This document shows, piece by piece, positions 12,211-25,400 of a stretch of 64,000 nucleotides of DNA. The notes under the pieces were generated by a model. It did no database searches. It worked only from the letters and a program-made list of their open reading frames with translations, and was not told the origin of the DNA. Position numbers and translations under genes: made by a program. Every line of letters begins with the position of its first letter. Position 1 is the first letter of the stretch. The stretch comes from Latrodectus hesperus (lineage: Eukaryota; Arthropoda; Arachnida; Araneae; Theridiidae), in NCBI GenBank assembly GCA_037975125.1, contig CM075853.1, positions 74,480,609 through 74,544,608 of the forward strand, given 5' to 3'.

Positions 12211-15200
12211 TGAAGAGTTTCTCCTTCAGTACGAAAATATTTTCGCATTAAAATGTGTGGACTTGTTTTCTCTATTCACTTAATTGATATTTTTACTAAA
12301 TATGAGCTATAAGATTTTATTTATTCTTCTGTATTCCCTAAAATAAAAACAGAAGAACTATTTATCTAATATGCTGTAAAAATAGTTGTTAATGTTTATT
12401 TATAAAACATGTATTGCATTTCATAGATTTCAGGTTAAAATATTTATGCTAAATAAAAATTATGATTTCATGGTGGCTGTTTAAAAATATTGATATTTGT
12501 TGATCGATAACTTGGTTTAAAATGTCTAGTTTTGCTTAAAGCATATTACTACAAAGCTTACAAAAATAGTGTTTATTTGTTTCCACTTGTTTTTATTATT
12601 GATTATTATTATTTAAGTAAAGTAGAAACTATGTTGAAGTATAAAAAAAGTTTCTTTTCGAAATGGCCATGTCAACAAACTTGAATAGTTAGTTCGCTTT
12701 AGGATAAAAATTCATATTATTTTCTAGAAATGCTGAGGTAAACCAGATTTGTTATTGGAAATAAAGTAGAGTATCACCTTTAACATTATAAATTAAAAAA
12801 ATTTGTGCAAAAAATTTTGTTTTTCTCAACAGTTCCTGAATTTTAGGATTCAAAATTTTATGTGTTTATTCTCTCCACTAAATATAAAAAAAAGGAATTC
12901 TTGGTGAGAACAAAGATTACTATTAGTATTTTTTAAAATTTATTTAAACATTCTGATGAATTCGCAACTTATAATGAAAAATTTGCAACCTCAGCATTAA
13001 ACTAAAAGCAGATAACTGAGAGAAAGAGGAAAAAAAAGATAGATTAATTTTTATAAGATATTTTTTCGCTATAGCTGCGCGTGTGGACAAAAATTCCAAA
13101 TGAGTAATTGCTAATTTAATATTTGCATCACTGGGATATAAATGCCACTTTTTTATGTTTTCACATCACTTCAGGTAAGTAATATCTGTGCGTGAATCTC
13201 TTAAAGTTATTACGTATATAGATTTTATTGAAACGATACATTGTTATTAAAGCTAAATTTTTACCAAATTTCCGATCATTCGCTTTATATCAATTTAATC
13301 CCAATATTTTAGATAGTTTTTCACTCACATATTCATCATTTTTTTCATTATAATTTTCAAATTTAAAAGTTATTGCAAATTCTTTAAAGAAAACAACTGT
13401 GTTAACGCTGTATGCTTTTTTTAAAGTAAAATATTAGCTCCGCATATAGATATTTTTCATTGTTAAATTTACAGAACTGCTGGAAAATATTTTCTTAAAT
13501 TTTTCAATCCATTTGCTTCCATTTTTAGATTTTGTTATGTAAGCATTCTTATAATCGTTTTATAATCTTGCTAGATTGCTGATGCAAGAAAAAATCATTA
13601 TATAATATAACATTTGTGTCCATATTTCATTAAAGAGCTTTCTATACCTGTTACTTTACTTTGTTAAAATTTAATGGAAAAATTTTAGATCACATTTGAA
13701 ATTTGTTGAAGTATATTTAATTTAAAAAGTGAAATAATATATCTTAATTAAATGTATTTATTTTTGCTCAATTAGGATTTACATATAATTATGGGTAAAA
13801 ACTGTATATTAATTTGTTACTGAACCAAATAACATTAGCAATATTTTATATTCTGATTACTAATTCAGGAAAAATAATTTAATTAATAAAGCATTTAAGC
13901 TGAAAATTTTATTGCTTTAGTGTGTTTAATCACTATAACTACATTGTACATTAAATTTCTATTGGTATTTAACTATTATGTCACTTTTAAGTTAGCGTAA
14001 TATATTAGAAAGAGATTTTAATATTGTTTACGAAGAATTGGAATATTTTAAATTTAAACTAAAATTAGTAGATTTACAATTTTTTTAAATTTGGGGCAAT
14101 TTTATAACTAAGAAATGTTTTTATTTATTTTTTTTATTTGAAATATTCCTTTAATATACTAAGTATTTTGTACATTATCATAGTAAAAATTATTAAGCTT
14201 TAGATTTTAAATATATTTATTTTCAGTGTGAATAAAATAATTGTTTTTTTGTTAATAATGTATGTTTTTAAGAAATAAAACAAAATGTTTCAATTTTGTG
14301 CCCTTTTTTGCTAATTTTATTTTTTACTTTTGAGGAAAAAAAAACGCACATTAAAGACTTTTTTTTGCGTGACGATGAAAAACGTCCAATCAACATTCAT
14401 GACTGCTCTTGAGATTCCAATTCAGACTTTTACCATAAGAGAAAATGAGATTTCCATTGTTCGGCAGTCACTTTCCCACACATTTTTTGAAGTAAAAATT
14501 GTGAACAATGTTCTCATATAAATAGATTTCTTCTTAAAATTTTTGAATATTGCTTCATGAATTGTAAATGAATAGAATTCGTCCGACCTCACAGATAATG
14601 CGAGAGATTTAAAAAATAACCTTCTCTTAGCTCATTTTTGCCATATTTCTCATAAGGCATCATCCAAATATTTCCTGGATTCCTAATTGAATTCCTCTAT
14701 TTTAAAATTTTGGAAAAGGGGAAAATATATTCTTAAAATATATTTCACAAGTAATAACACAACTGAAATTGCTAATCTTTTTGCATAACATTCCACGAAG
14801 AAAACCTATTTGACCATGAAGAAACAATTGATTCTGACTTAAGTTCCTTGCAATAGTAAAAGTAAGTGGGAAGTTCATAGTTGTTCAATAAATATTAAAT
14901 ATTTGCTCATGTGTGTTCATATTTATGTAAACTTCATACAAAAGGACTTCGAATGTGTGTTACGAAATTTTCTTTTCGATGCAAATTATGGTCTCACTTA
15001 TGAAAAATCTTGACGACGCCAGTTTCGACTATTCTCATGTAAGTGAAGAATATAATTCAAGTTTTAAAATTGCGCCATTAAATTTACTGTCTTATTTAGA
15101 TCAGAATAAATATTCCATGTTTTTGTATTAGGATTTTCATTAGAGTCATCTTTATGTAAGTTAAAAAGAAAATTTTTTGTGAGGTGGAATTGTGACAACT

Positions 15201-15469
15201 AATGAAATCATTCTTTTCTCTTATCATTCTTTTTCAAATAACATTGGAATTTCACATTTTCATTCATATTATTTTTTCTTTATTCATCCTTTTTTATATG
15301 TCCTTATTTAGTTATATGTGTATTGCAAATACCGAACCGTCGATCAAAATTAATGATATTCACTTGAATAAAAATGATAATATATAATAAAATTAACTAT
15401 CTAATGAAAATGTGTTGCGTGGATGAAGTAATTTGTTGTTATATTTATAATTGATAAAAACTATTCTGT
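12211..15469. other. AT-rich DNA with a possible TATA/octamer/5' splice cluster
   Basis: Mostly featureless AT-rich sequence. At 13121-13180 an exact ATTTGCAT octamer is followed by ATATAAAT (13136-13143) and then by a consensus 5' splice site, CAG/GTAAGT (13172-13180). A second, more complex patch at 14330-14520 includes CCATTGTTC and GAACAATG words but no recognisable protein. Confidence 0.4.
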
Positions 15470-15492
15470 ACATTGTTTTTCAAAAACAATGT
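15470..15492. repeat. 11-bp palindrome with 1-base spacer
   Basis: ACATTGTTTTT at 15470-15480 is followed by one C and then its exact reverse complement at 15482-15492, about 90 bp before the (TA)n array. Confidence 0.7.
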
Positions 15493-15577
15493 AATACTTT
15501 TGAATTCTGCAATTATTTAAAGTTTTATTTGTTTTGCCTACACACATATGAGTTATTCTTACATTAAATAAAAGATT

Positions 15578-15578
<1 letters not shown>

Positions 15579-15663
<85 letters not shown>

Positions 15664-15681
15664 CATATATATAAATAAATA

Positions 15682-15712
<31 letters not shown>
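15579..15712. repeat. (TA)n microsatellite with interruptions
   Basis: Alternating TA runs through this stretch, broken near 15631, 15657-15664 and 15673-15683. It is a simple repeat with no coding value. Confidence 0.97.
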
Positions 15713-15714
<2 letters not shown>

Positions 15715-15854
15715 CAGACGAATTGTTTTCTTGATTTTTTATAGAAGTATTATTACATTCTTTTATTTATCTCTTTTCTTATTTATCAACCTTCTATATT
15801 TATGGTAAATAACGAATTTAATTTAGAAACAATATTTCAACAGTCACATTATTA

Positions 15855-16192
15855 TGGCACATCGCAGTCTCGTGGTCGGACATCGCTCTTCAGAGTGAAA
15901 GGTCTCAGGTTCGATCTAAGTCCCTTTTGAACAACAGGTGATGGATATTGCGCGTTCGCCTTCTGCAAGCATATCTGTCGGGGTGGGTGCCTGGAAATAT
16001 TCCGGATTCCCTTCCATGTGACTTGCTAATGCGGTCCACTATCTATGAAAAGTCTCCCCAATAGGCAACTTGTGTGGTTGACATAAAAATGCCCTAAATA
16101 TTCTTAAGTCATTAGGTTGTGCTCTGCGCGGTGATAAACCGCGTCTGTTGCCATATCTGCAACCATATGTGTTGCCAGCCTTGAGTAGAAAA
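15855..16192 (+). mobile_element. tRNA-derived SINE
   Basis: This patch of about 340 bp is GC-richer and begins with a tRNA-like head. A box-A-like CTCGTGGTCGGA lies near 15869-15880 and a good box-B match, GGTTCGATCT, at 15908-15917, about 40 bp apart. The body is unrelated to tRNA and ends near TTGAGTAGAAAAATAG, which may be the decayed A-rich tail. No target-site duplication was identified. SINEs of this kind are transcribed by RNA polymerase III and copied by a partner LINE. The box-B match makes me fairly confident; the ends are approximate. Confidence 0.65.
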
Positions 16193-16439
16193 ATAGAGAA
16201 AAGAGTATTTTATTTTCTTTTATATAATGTAGTTACTTGTTCAACAGTCGTTAAAATAATACTCGATGATAATTGTTTCCAAAACATTTAAGACATGCGC
16301 CAAAAACGAATAAAATGCCGATTCTTAGATTTTGGATTGTTTTAATAAAATACGTTTAATATAAAGATTCTAACTTCTTTTCATTTTTGAAGTCTAGAAA
16401 ATTTCAGCGTTACAAGTTTGTTTCACTCTAAAATAATCG

Positions 16440-16640
16440 ATGTCTCTAAGTTTTTCCACGGTGACTTTTTTCCCCATAGGCTTTGCAAAGAAAATTTTTA
16501 TTCTTCTGTTGCAAATGGAAGAGAGAAAAGAATGGATGTGCAAAACGGAATCGCAGAATTGTCCGATGTCCAAGACTGATGCCTGAAAAGAGACGATTGG
16601 TTCAGTGATTAATCATTGAGACAATTCCGTTTTTGTCTGA
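16440..16640. other. GC-richer island, possible conserved noncoding element
   Basis: A complex-sequence patch in AT-rich surroundings. It holds a dispersed inverted repeat: AAAACGGAAT at 16542-16551 against ATTCCGTTTT at 16624-16633, and GAATTGTC at 16556-16563 against GACAATTC at 16620-16627. No protein could be recognised. Confidence 0.3.
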
Positions 16641-17259
16641 GGAACTCCATACTCTTTTACAAAAATACCTAATCTCTATTTACAAAAATACTTTTTTTGT
16701 AATATTCTACATCAGTGAATGATTACTTATTTTTAGATACATTATGGATATATTCGATACATTTATTTTCCTGATTTCTTTTAATCTATTTTTCCAAAAT
16801 TAAAATCAATGGACACAAAGAGTTATCTAACATGTAAGATATATAAAATGCCTTTTGTGTAGTTTTACAATACAACAAATAAGGAATATTTTAATCATTG
16901 TTTTTGTGTGTTATTTCTATATTCTTCTATTGATATCTTTCTATATCCTTATCTATAATCTGTGGAGGAACGCAAAATTTTATAAATTGCAAAACTGACA
17001 GAGTAAGGCTTTACATTTTCATATAATTCATATTTTCATTTTAATGCAAACGTGCTGTATAAAAACATATAATTATGAAGAGTTTTTAAACTGTGTTATT
17101 TTTGCTATGTGTTTACATTTTTTATTATTTATGAATCTATTTGAAAATAGATTCGATGAATCGAAAAGATATGGAGAAAAAAATTGTGAACGAAATAGAT
17201 GCTATAATTCTTAAAACATTTCATCGTTATATCCTAAAGTTTCTTTAAATAGTTTACGG

Positions 17260-18060
17260 AGGAATGATTTTTGTTGACATCATTCAGAAACTGTGATCAT
17301 GTTTTAGTGCAGTGGAGTTTAAAAAATAAGATTCTCTGGTATTCACGAAGTCTTGCGAAATGTCCGGAGCCTTTTGAAACGACACTCCTTATCAAACGCT
17401 CCATAGCATTTAAACTAATTTGCTCAGAAAAATGCTTCATCCTGGCAGAGAATCCTGACTCTCAACGAATTCTTCACGTTTAATTAATTATTCACAGCGT
17501 TGAGGGGGGGAAGGGAGAGGGACACCGTAGGAGGGACATTAGGCGGGAAGAATCCCTTCGGAAATTTACCTAATGGTCCTCCTTGCCCCTACCCACTCGC
17601 ATTCCTCTCATTTTTAGGAAAAGAAACATCAGTGACGGCGATTTTCAGGACTTCCAGATCTCCTTATATGGTAGTTTCGAGGTTTTACATGTTGTTCATT
17701 AAAAAATAAACTATTTTTTTTTTTTTGGTTTTACCCGTTTAATTTTTTTTTCTTCCTTTGCATCGAATTTTTACAAGTAACTCGAGGAATTTAATAACGC
17801 CGAGGAAAGATATCACGCTAAATAGATTTTAATGGGGAAAATGCAATGAAAAAAAGAATAAACACTTCCCCCAAGAAAATTGAAACTTTGAAGCGGAAAG
17901 AGAACGAATTAAGGATTTCGTAAATATTCTTCGTTTATTTATTTTGTTTATCGCTCTGAATCGTTTGTGTTTCGGCTCACATTTTTTTTTTCGTAGAGTC
18001 GATTGCCTTACGACCAAAATGAAAGAGAAATTTTTTTATGGGTAAGCGATGTTATAATAG
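17260..18060. other. GC-richer composite island
   Basis: Three adjoining complex patches lie at 17271-17480, 17490-17690 (with a G-rich run at 17504-17511 and a pyrimidine-rich CCTCCTTGCCCC stretch near 17577-17588) and 17760-18050. Short open frames (17271-17483, 17500-17709 plus; 17829-18017 minus) show no known motif. Plausible as regulatory DNA or a promoter. Gene function is not supported. Confidence 0.3.
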
Positions 18061-18744
18061 GAAATGTAGAGCATTTTATTAAAATGTTTTTGATAAAAAT
18101 CGCGTGAACTCTTAAGTTTGGTTAAATGAATCGAATTTAATTATCAAGTGAAAATCGTTGCAGAAAAATAACACATAACTTCCATTTTATGATTGAAATA
18201 TATTACACACAAAGATAATTTTAAGCATTGTAATAATAATTTAAATATAAAAATTAGTGTGAGACTTGTAATCTAGTTTTATGTTAATTTATTTACTTTA
18301 TTGGTTGTCTAATGTTAACTTTACGCACATGAGAGCTAATTAAACCGAAATCTAAAGTTAAAAGTGAATTCAGAACAACTAATATACTTAACTCCCTTAT
18401 TGGGTATCGGACACAAATTTTTATATCGAAGGCTAGATTGATAACGATTCAACTTGCAATTCGACAAATATAAGCCAAAAGCTATACTCTTTTATTAAAA
18501 ACAATACAAAATTAGCAAATAATTGAAATACTGATTAACTAAAACACCAGACTTTTATATTTAATTCTTATATTAATTAAATGTTAGATACAAGAACATA
18601 TGCATTTGATTTCTACATTAATTGAAAATAATATTAAGAGTTGTAGTTTGTTCTAACATTAATTAAATATAATACTATTCAGCAGTAGAATTAACTATTA
18701 CATTAACTGAATGTGATGTGGTAAAGGGTTGTTTAGTTAATTTT

Positions 18745-18964
18745 ACCTTCAATGATGGGCCAGAAAGTCTTTCTGGAGTGTCACTGGTGCAAGGTTGTGA
18801 TCAGCCCTCACCGAGACATATTCTTGACTGTCTGAATTTTACTGTGAACGAGGTTTTAGAGAATCCTATTTTATTTTTAGACTAATGATTTTTGGTTTTT
18901 AGGAGATGGTTTAGCTTAGCTACACCATATGGGATTAGAAACAACAAACAACACCTTCAATGAT
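18745..18964 (+). mobile_element. Short retroposon (SINE-like) with perfect 12-bp TSD
   Basis: ACCTTCAATGAT occurs at 18745-18756 and again at 18953-18964. The 196 bp between them (18757-18952) ends in a simple AAACAACAAACAAC tail, as expected for target-primed insertion by LINE machinery. The body is GC-richer than its surroundings. A clear tRNA-like head is not evident, so the copy may be 5'-truncated. The exact duplication implies a fairly recent insertion. Confidence 0.8.
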
Positions 18965-19009
18965 AGTATTTAATAATGATTGTCTTAAATGATATCTAGC
19001 ATATGAAAA

Positions 19010-19062
19010 AATAATCCAGGAATTATTTCGAAGGCTTCCAGGAATAATCCAGGAATTATTTC
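19010..19062. repeat. 33-bp-period tandem duplication
   Basis: AATAATCCAGGAATTATTTC occurs at 19010-19029 and identically at 19043-19062. A small local duplication just downstream of the SINE-like insertion. Confidence 0.8.
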
Positions 19063-20679
19063 TTGTAACACATATTCAGTTTTTCGCAAAAAATGTATTT
19101 TTAATCTATCAGCAGGAAACCGTTGCGTAACGTCCTACAATAACAAAGTTTTGGCAATATCTTACCGGACAATGACACAGGCAGTTTCCGATTTTCCACT
19201 GCCTTGAATAACAATTTGAGCATATTCGTTTAAAGTTCTACAAACGTTTAAATGTTTCTTAATAGATTAATAAAAACAACATTAAACATCAGTTAAAAAC
19301 TTAATCGATTAAATATTTTAAAGTATTAAATTTTTTCAAAATTTTAAAGATAAATTTTCAGGATCATTAGCTATGATGTAAAATTAAAAATATACCAGTT
19401 ATATATAATGATAATTCTATTTAAAGTTTAAAAAATATTTTTATTGAAATAAAATGTTTGAGCTGGTGATAGCAGAGTTTATTGTTATGGAAAAAAATTG
19501 ATTTACCATTTTCACATTGAAAGCATCATTTGAAGTATCAGGATTAATATTTTTTATCGATTTTACCCTAATAAAAGAATTTAGGGATTGTAGTGTGTGT
19601 TTCTCCCATTAACTTCAATAAATAAGAATTATTTTTCTTATGTATTAATTCTAACTACAATTTATGTAAGGGTAGTTATTCGCTTTTTCAAAAACATCTT
19701 TGATGACAACAGAAAGATAATGACTAGCTTCAAGAAAGGTTAATGTATAAATTTCGTTTTCCCATGTAATGTCAATAGAAATTATTCAATTTATTGTTTA
19801 TTGTAGTATACAATTTGAAGTAAGTTTAATTTTTTATTTTTACAACGTCAAATTTTTTAAAAAAATGTGCAAGTGATTATTTTAGAAAACTTATTTATAT
19901 TCGTTTTCCAATTCGTTTGTACAAATAAAAATTTTTATAATATTAACAAATGTGAACATATTACTTGCGAATTTCATGTTTCGGAATTAAGGAATTAAAG
20001 AGCGCTTTGTGGAAAAATCTTGAGAAACTATCCTAACTTACAGATTTTGAAACGCAGAATTTTCAATTTATAACATAAAATTTTATGATGATATTTTAGT
20101 GGTAATGCCGTTTTAAGTTATAAATAATTGATAAGCTTTAATTATAATATAGATTTCTAAAGTATTTTATTTTGATTTCTGTTTTTATTTTTGATTTAAT
20201 ATCTACTGTATATAGTAAAACAATTGGAGAAACATTTTAAACTTTTTATATTTATAATTTTAGTTCGTATTTATTAAGTTTGTAATTCATTTTCTCACTC
20301 TTCCCCTCGTTTTCTAGTAATAAATTTATAATTATTTTTGCAACAATTAATTTGTATCGTAATGTTAGAAAATACAAACCATTTTAATGACAGACTGAAA
20401 ATATTAAAATATTAAGTGACTGGGGTGATAAATTACTTTCTTATCATTGTTTCCTATTAGAGATCTCATTGGTTTCAAACTGTCCATAATTTTTGGAATC
20501 CTAACAAACACGAAACTGAGAATCTCGTATACATGGTGTTGCGAAAATGTTTTTTCGCTGGCATAATATATAATTCCCTTACAATTCTCAAAATTATAAA
20601 AAAATGAAAAAAAATATGTATGAAAGTAGTAAAGACTTGTGTTAGTTGCAGCAGATACCTGGACTCCAATTTCTGGCTT
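19063..20679. other. AT-rich DNA without a recognisable gene
   Basis: No coding region or repeat family was recognised. The minus-strand 64-codon frame at 20475-20669 has no motif. Confidence 0.5.
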
Positions 20680-20841
20680 GCCGCCCCCTAAGGTATCATT
20701 TCACTTGGATGACTAACAACCACTCCCAGTTTTTACGTGCCTAAACTGCCACTAGCGAACACAACTGATCTTCGGTTAAGCCGGGTATGAACTCACTGCT
20801 TTCCGATAATGAGAACGGTGCCTTACCACCGTGGCCCATGT
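20680..20841 (-). mobile_element. tRNA-derived SINE fragment, minus strand
   Basis: Read on the minus strand, the sequence begins GGGCCACGGTGGTAAGGC (a box-A-like TGGTAAGGC). About 30 bp on it has AGTTCATACCCGG, a degenerate box B. The remaining 80 bp or so is unrelated to tRNA. It is clearly GC-richer than the flanks. No target-site duplication could be identified. Confidence 0.55.
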
Positions 20842-21299
20842 GTTTTTTTAGTTAATTTCAATTAACCAAATAACTGAAAATTGGAAAGAAAAGTTTATTT
20901 TCTCCATGCTGATTGTTCTCCATGACTGAGCAAAGCTGTTGCCAATGGCATCTCTCGACGATTTGTTGAATTACTTAAATTAAAAGCGTGTTCCTCGCGA
21001 AAAAATTGTATGAAACTTTAGCGAACTTTTTGCGGAAGATTCATGAACTAATTGTAAAGTTAAACAAATATTGTATCCTTTTTTCCTTTTTCTTTATCCT
21101 ATAAACGAATAATCTTTGCAAGTTAAAATGAACGTCTTCACAGTTGACACTTCCACTGTATGTATTTACTGTAAAAATTTGTACTATTTTAATAATTATT
21201 TTAAATTGATAAGATAAATTATTTTAATACCTTATATATAGAGCTGCATTACTAATTGTTGTGAAAAAGAATAACATGTTCTTATTTCTAAACGTCAAT

Positions 21300-21545
21300 T
21301 CTAGTGTCCATATATGGCCGTCTCAAGTTTAGTTTTGGAAAGCTATTAACCCCTTATTCTGCTTATCAATTTTATCGTGACACTTTACAGCGATGGACGT
21401 GTCGATTCAAGCATGTCCAATCCGCATCGTTGCCATAGTTACGAAATAAACTTTATCGCTGTATGTTATAAACAATTCATGCGTAACATTCCGAGAATCA
21501 ATATTGAAAAGCAGTGATCACATTTCAACTTAAGCATGCGGATTG
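21300..21545. other. GC-richer island with consensus CArG box
   Basis: The patch opens with CCATATATGG at 21308-21317, an exact CC(A/T)6GG serum-response-factor site. It also contains TTTATCG words and two copies of a GCATGCGGATTG/AAGCATGTCC-like sequence. It has no protein-like frame. A candidate enhancer or conserved noncoding element. Confidence 0.3.
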
Positions 21546-22380
21546 ATTCTTAACAGTAAATCTCTCCCATGTTTCCATATTTTTTGCTTACGTTTTAGAT
21601 TAAGATGTAGTATTAAAAATGGCAATATATTAGTGATAGTTTTCTGAAATTTTTTTTTATTGGAGCTATTATAACAGTCATCAAAATCTTATTTATTTAA
21701 ATTTTTCCATTCTTAATCGTTATATTAAGCAGTTTTATGATGTAATAAATTTAATCATAGTAATTATTTTGAATCATTGTAAAATAACTAATTTGAATTT
21801 TTTCTTCAATTATGGTTAATTTGTAAAATTATCAAATTGATATATGTAAAATTTTTTTATGTTAAATATGTAATTATTTTGCTTTGGATCAAGTGAATAT
21901 ATGATCAGAAATTTTCTTTTTATGACATATTTATTAAATTGAGGAAAGTTGAACTCTTGAAAAGTACGGAAAAATTTTTTTTCTTATGATTTATTTTTGT
22001 AATTAGGAAAATGTGCATTTTTTTGAATTTAAAGTTTATTTTATTTACTCTGATTTATAAAAATGAACTTATTTTGATAGAATTATTTTTGACAAAGAAT
22101 TTCCTAGTTATGGAAGTGTACAAATCATTGCAACAATAAAAATACATTTATGTTTAATATGTAACACTAACTGAGCTATCGTGAACTCTAAGGAATTTTC
22201 AACATGTCTAAGAATTGCTGACTACGGTGGTCTTTTGCTTGATCTGGTATCGAACTTTCTGCTTTCAAATTTGATGATTTTTATCATTTACTTTATATTT
22301 ATTATAGACAACCTCCAATTCAAACTGTAAAATTGAGAAGAATAGTTGTTGACGGTCAGTTTTTTTATATATAAATGCAT

Positions 22381-22435
22381 CAATTGCAACTAGTTTTATA
22401 ATGCTATAGCAATTGAAACTAGTTTTGTAATGCTA
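22381..22435. repeat. Two-copy tandem duplication, 29-bp period
   Basis: CAATTGCAACTAGTTTTATA starting at 22381 recurs as CAATTGAAACTAGTTTTGTA starting at 22410, differing at two positions; both copies continue ATGCTA. Confidence 0.8.
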
Positions 22436-25400
22436 AAATATTATTTCATACTTAGATTTTAGTATTGGTCTTACTTCGATTTACTTCTTCTGTAGGAGTA
22501 CAATGTATGAATAATAAGGTATATTGTAATGATTTGTTTTATAATGTTCACCTGCTAATTTATAATGAATTTTCAAGATTTATAACACTTAATTCAGTAT
22601 ATTATTTATTGATTATTTTTTCCTATTAGTAGGTCTGCATACAAAACACACACATCAGTAGGAAGACCTTAGCTCTACGAAATTTTAACTTTCATAAGCT
22701 CATTTATCATGATGGTCTTCGAAATAATTAGACATTGAATTAATTTTTATCTTTTTGATATTGTAACATGATTTCTTCGTGTTTGAGAGGTAGCCTTAAT
22801 GTAACTTGCCATGTCGAGTAACGAGTTGGTCCGTAGAGTTCAGTTCTTATGCAACATATAAATGTGATTGTGAATGTTCTCTTTGAATATATTTCTTTTA
22901 ATATCACATGTATTTAATTTTTTGTAATAATTTTATGAGAGCGAATCTTCTATAATTTAATTTTCCTAGATTTTAATCAGTATGAAATAATTCATGGTTT
23001 ATTATTATTATTACTTATTGACTACTTATAACAACTTATTACACCGTTGTTTTTGATTGGTTTTTGTTCCCTTATCCTAACTTGTATTGTTATATTAAAT
23101 AAAAAAACAAATATTTGTGTACTTCGGGACTAACTCAAAAGATGAGTTGTTACTACAAAGGAGTGATCGGGTAACACTGGTGTAATCCAAAAAGAAAAGA
23201 GAGATGCTATAATATCGTCCATTATCTATTCTCCACATTTCCTATGTAAATATTATCTTTACATAGAAATATGGAGTAGAGGTAAATATTATCTTAAGTA
23301 CAGGTCACATTATGAATGAATATTTTTGTTTTAATAAAACGAATATAATTTCTGGTTACTGACGTTAGCTGACCATTTTGTCGATTTCGATTGGAAATAC
23401 ATTAAATAATGTAATTTTCCTCCGCAGTTTTTGTTTATTTATTTTTTTTTATTAAAGCAAACCTTTATCATCATGAAAATGTTCTCAAGACGCTTATGTG
23501 GTTTGGAAATCTCTATTTAAATTGTAAAGCAGAAAAATTTGATACATTTTATCGTGACATTTTCGGATATACTCCTATTGTGCCACTGATTGCATAGTAC
23601 TGTATTAGATATGAGACGTGTTGCTTTCCTCTGAATTTGAAGCATACGTTGCCTGAAAGAAAATGGCGTATGTTTTTCCTTTCAATGAATGGATTTTTTT
23701 CGTACTATCCTCGACCGACTCCTTCACTAAATGACGTCGACTCTTGATAAAGTGTCTCAGATGTATTTCCCACACTAATTTTTTTCTTTACATTTTCAAG
23801 TCAAAGGTTAACGATAAAGCTGTGGCTTTGCTGATGACTACGAGCCACTTGGATGGCCTCACTAAGTAAAATATGGGCTAGAATCAGCCGATCTCGAAAA
23901 GAATTTAGAATAATCTTTTATTCTTTTATAAATGCTCCAACGCGATTATTTTAGAAAGCATTATTTATGAAGGGTGCCACTGCTTTTATCTGCATACGTC
24001 GATGGGGAGTTAAGATTGATGGTGGTCAGAAAAAGAAAAGGGATTATGAAAATAAATTGCATTGACAGAATTTATCTTTAGAAGTTCATTCTTTAAGCAT
24101 TTTTTTATGTCTCTTATTTTTATCAAATTTCAAAGTATTCACTCATCTCAAAGTGCGTAAAAAGCATTTTTTAACCTTCTGATACATCTAGTTTTAAATC
24201 GTTATGTTAAGGATTTTGTTTATTATGTTATTATGTCGTTTTTAAAATTTTAATACATCTTATATGCACATATAATTTTTTTGGTGAAGCAACTGGACTA
24301 TAAAGTAATATGTAATTTTCTAAATTTAATTCTTTTTTTATATCAAACTCATTCAAAAAATTAATTAATTAATAATCTTATTTTCCAAGACATTTTATAT
24401 GAGTTTGCACGAATGTCTGCACACGAAGCTCATTGTTCAATCTCAACGAACGACTAACTTTCGCTTAAATAACCATCTAGTAATGGGGCGTAAAACATTA
24501 AAATAAATCGAAAAATCGATTATTCTTCGAAAATAAATATAAAAAAAATCAGACTAGTCATCAAATCCCACGACACTTTAGTTACATTTAAAAAAAGTTC
24601 TGCTATTTTTTTTTTCTCTTGTGTTTTTTTTTTCTTTTTAGACTATCGATTATTAGAATACATCGAAAATGTGAAAATTTTACCTGTACTGTTACTAACC
24701 AAACTACCCCTTTCCCCTCTATTTGTCGAAGCAAATTGAAACTAGAGAAGGGATCTGTGGCGGGTCGGAGCGATAATGAATATTTAACGTTTCTCAAAAT
24801 TTATTTTTTATACCCCTGTTGGGATAATTACGCCGGAATAAATTAGTCTCATTTCCGTTACTTCCCACCAAAAAATTTTGCTGACTTAAGAAAAAATATT
24901 TGCGGTATCGTCTTCTGATGTAGTTACCGAACAATATCGTTTTGCTCATAACACTTGGATCGTTTTACGTAATTTCAAGATCACTGCCAACTTAGGAATG
25001 AAACTCTGAACAGAAAAGTATTCTCTTTCAAAGTTACAAAAGATCACTTTGGTTCAAGTTAATATTTTTTTCTTAATTCAGGGAGCAAATATTATTTTTA
25101 ATAAAATTGGGAAATTGTTCTTGATATTTTCTCTAAAGTAATATTATTGTGGAAAAATTTATCAGATATTCTTCATAAAGGTAGGTTAAGGTGATACATT
25201 TCCTGCTGCCTATTTCTGGAGACCAATGTTGCTAAATATAGTCACCCGTCTTATAATTTTAAACCTCTTCCAAGTGATGAGGTGATATTTGAGTTTGCAT
25301 CCATAAAATAATTGTAAGAGAATGTCCCTTTATGTGACAGTTTCTTCAAGCTTTATGTGCCTGTTGATATCGCATAAGCAGAAGGACATTTTAAAGTGGC

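Noticed and set aside
15855..15930. True tRNA gene
   Set aside because: Pol III boxes are present, but no cloverleaf with proper acceptor stem could be drawn and a SINE body follows. Same for 53,721-53,790.
23236..23275. Imperfect hairpin around TATGTAAATATTATCTTTACA
   Set aside because: Several mismatches, and the pairing is easily explained by AT richness.
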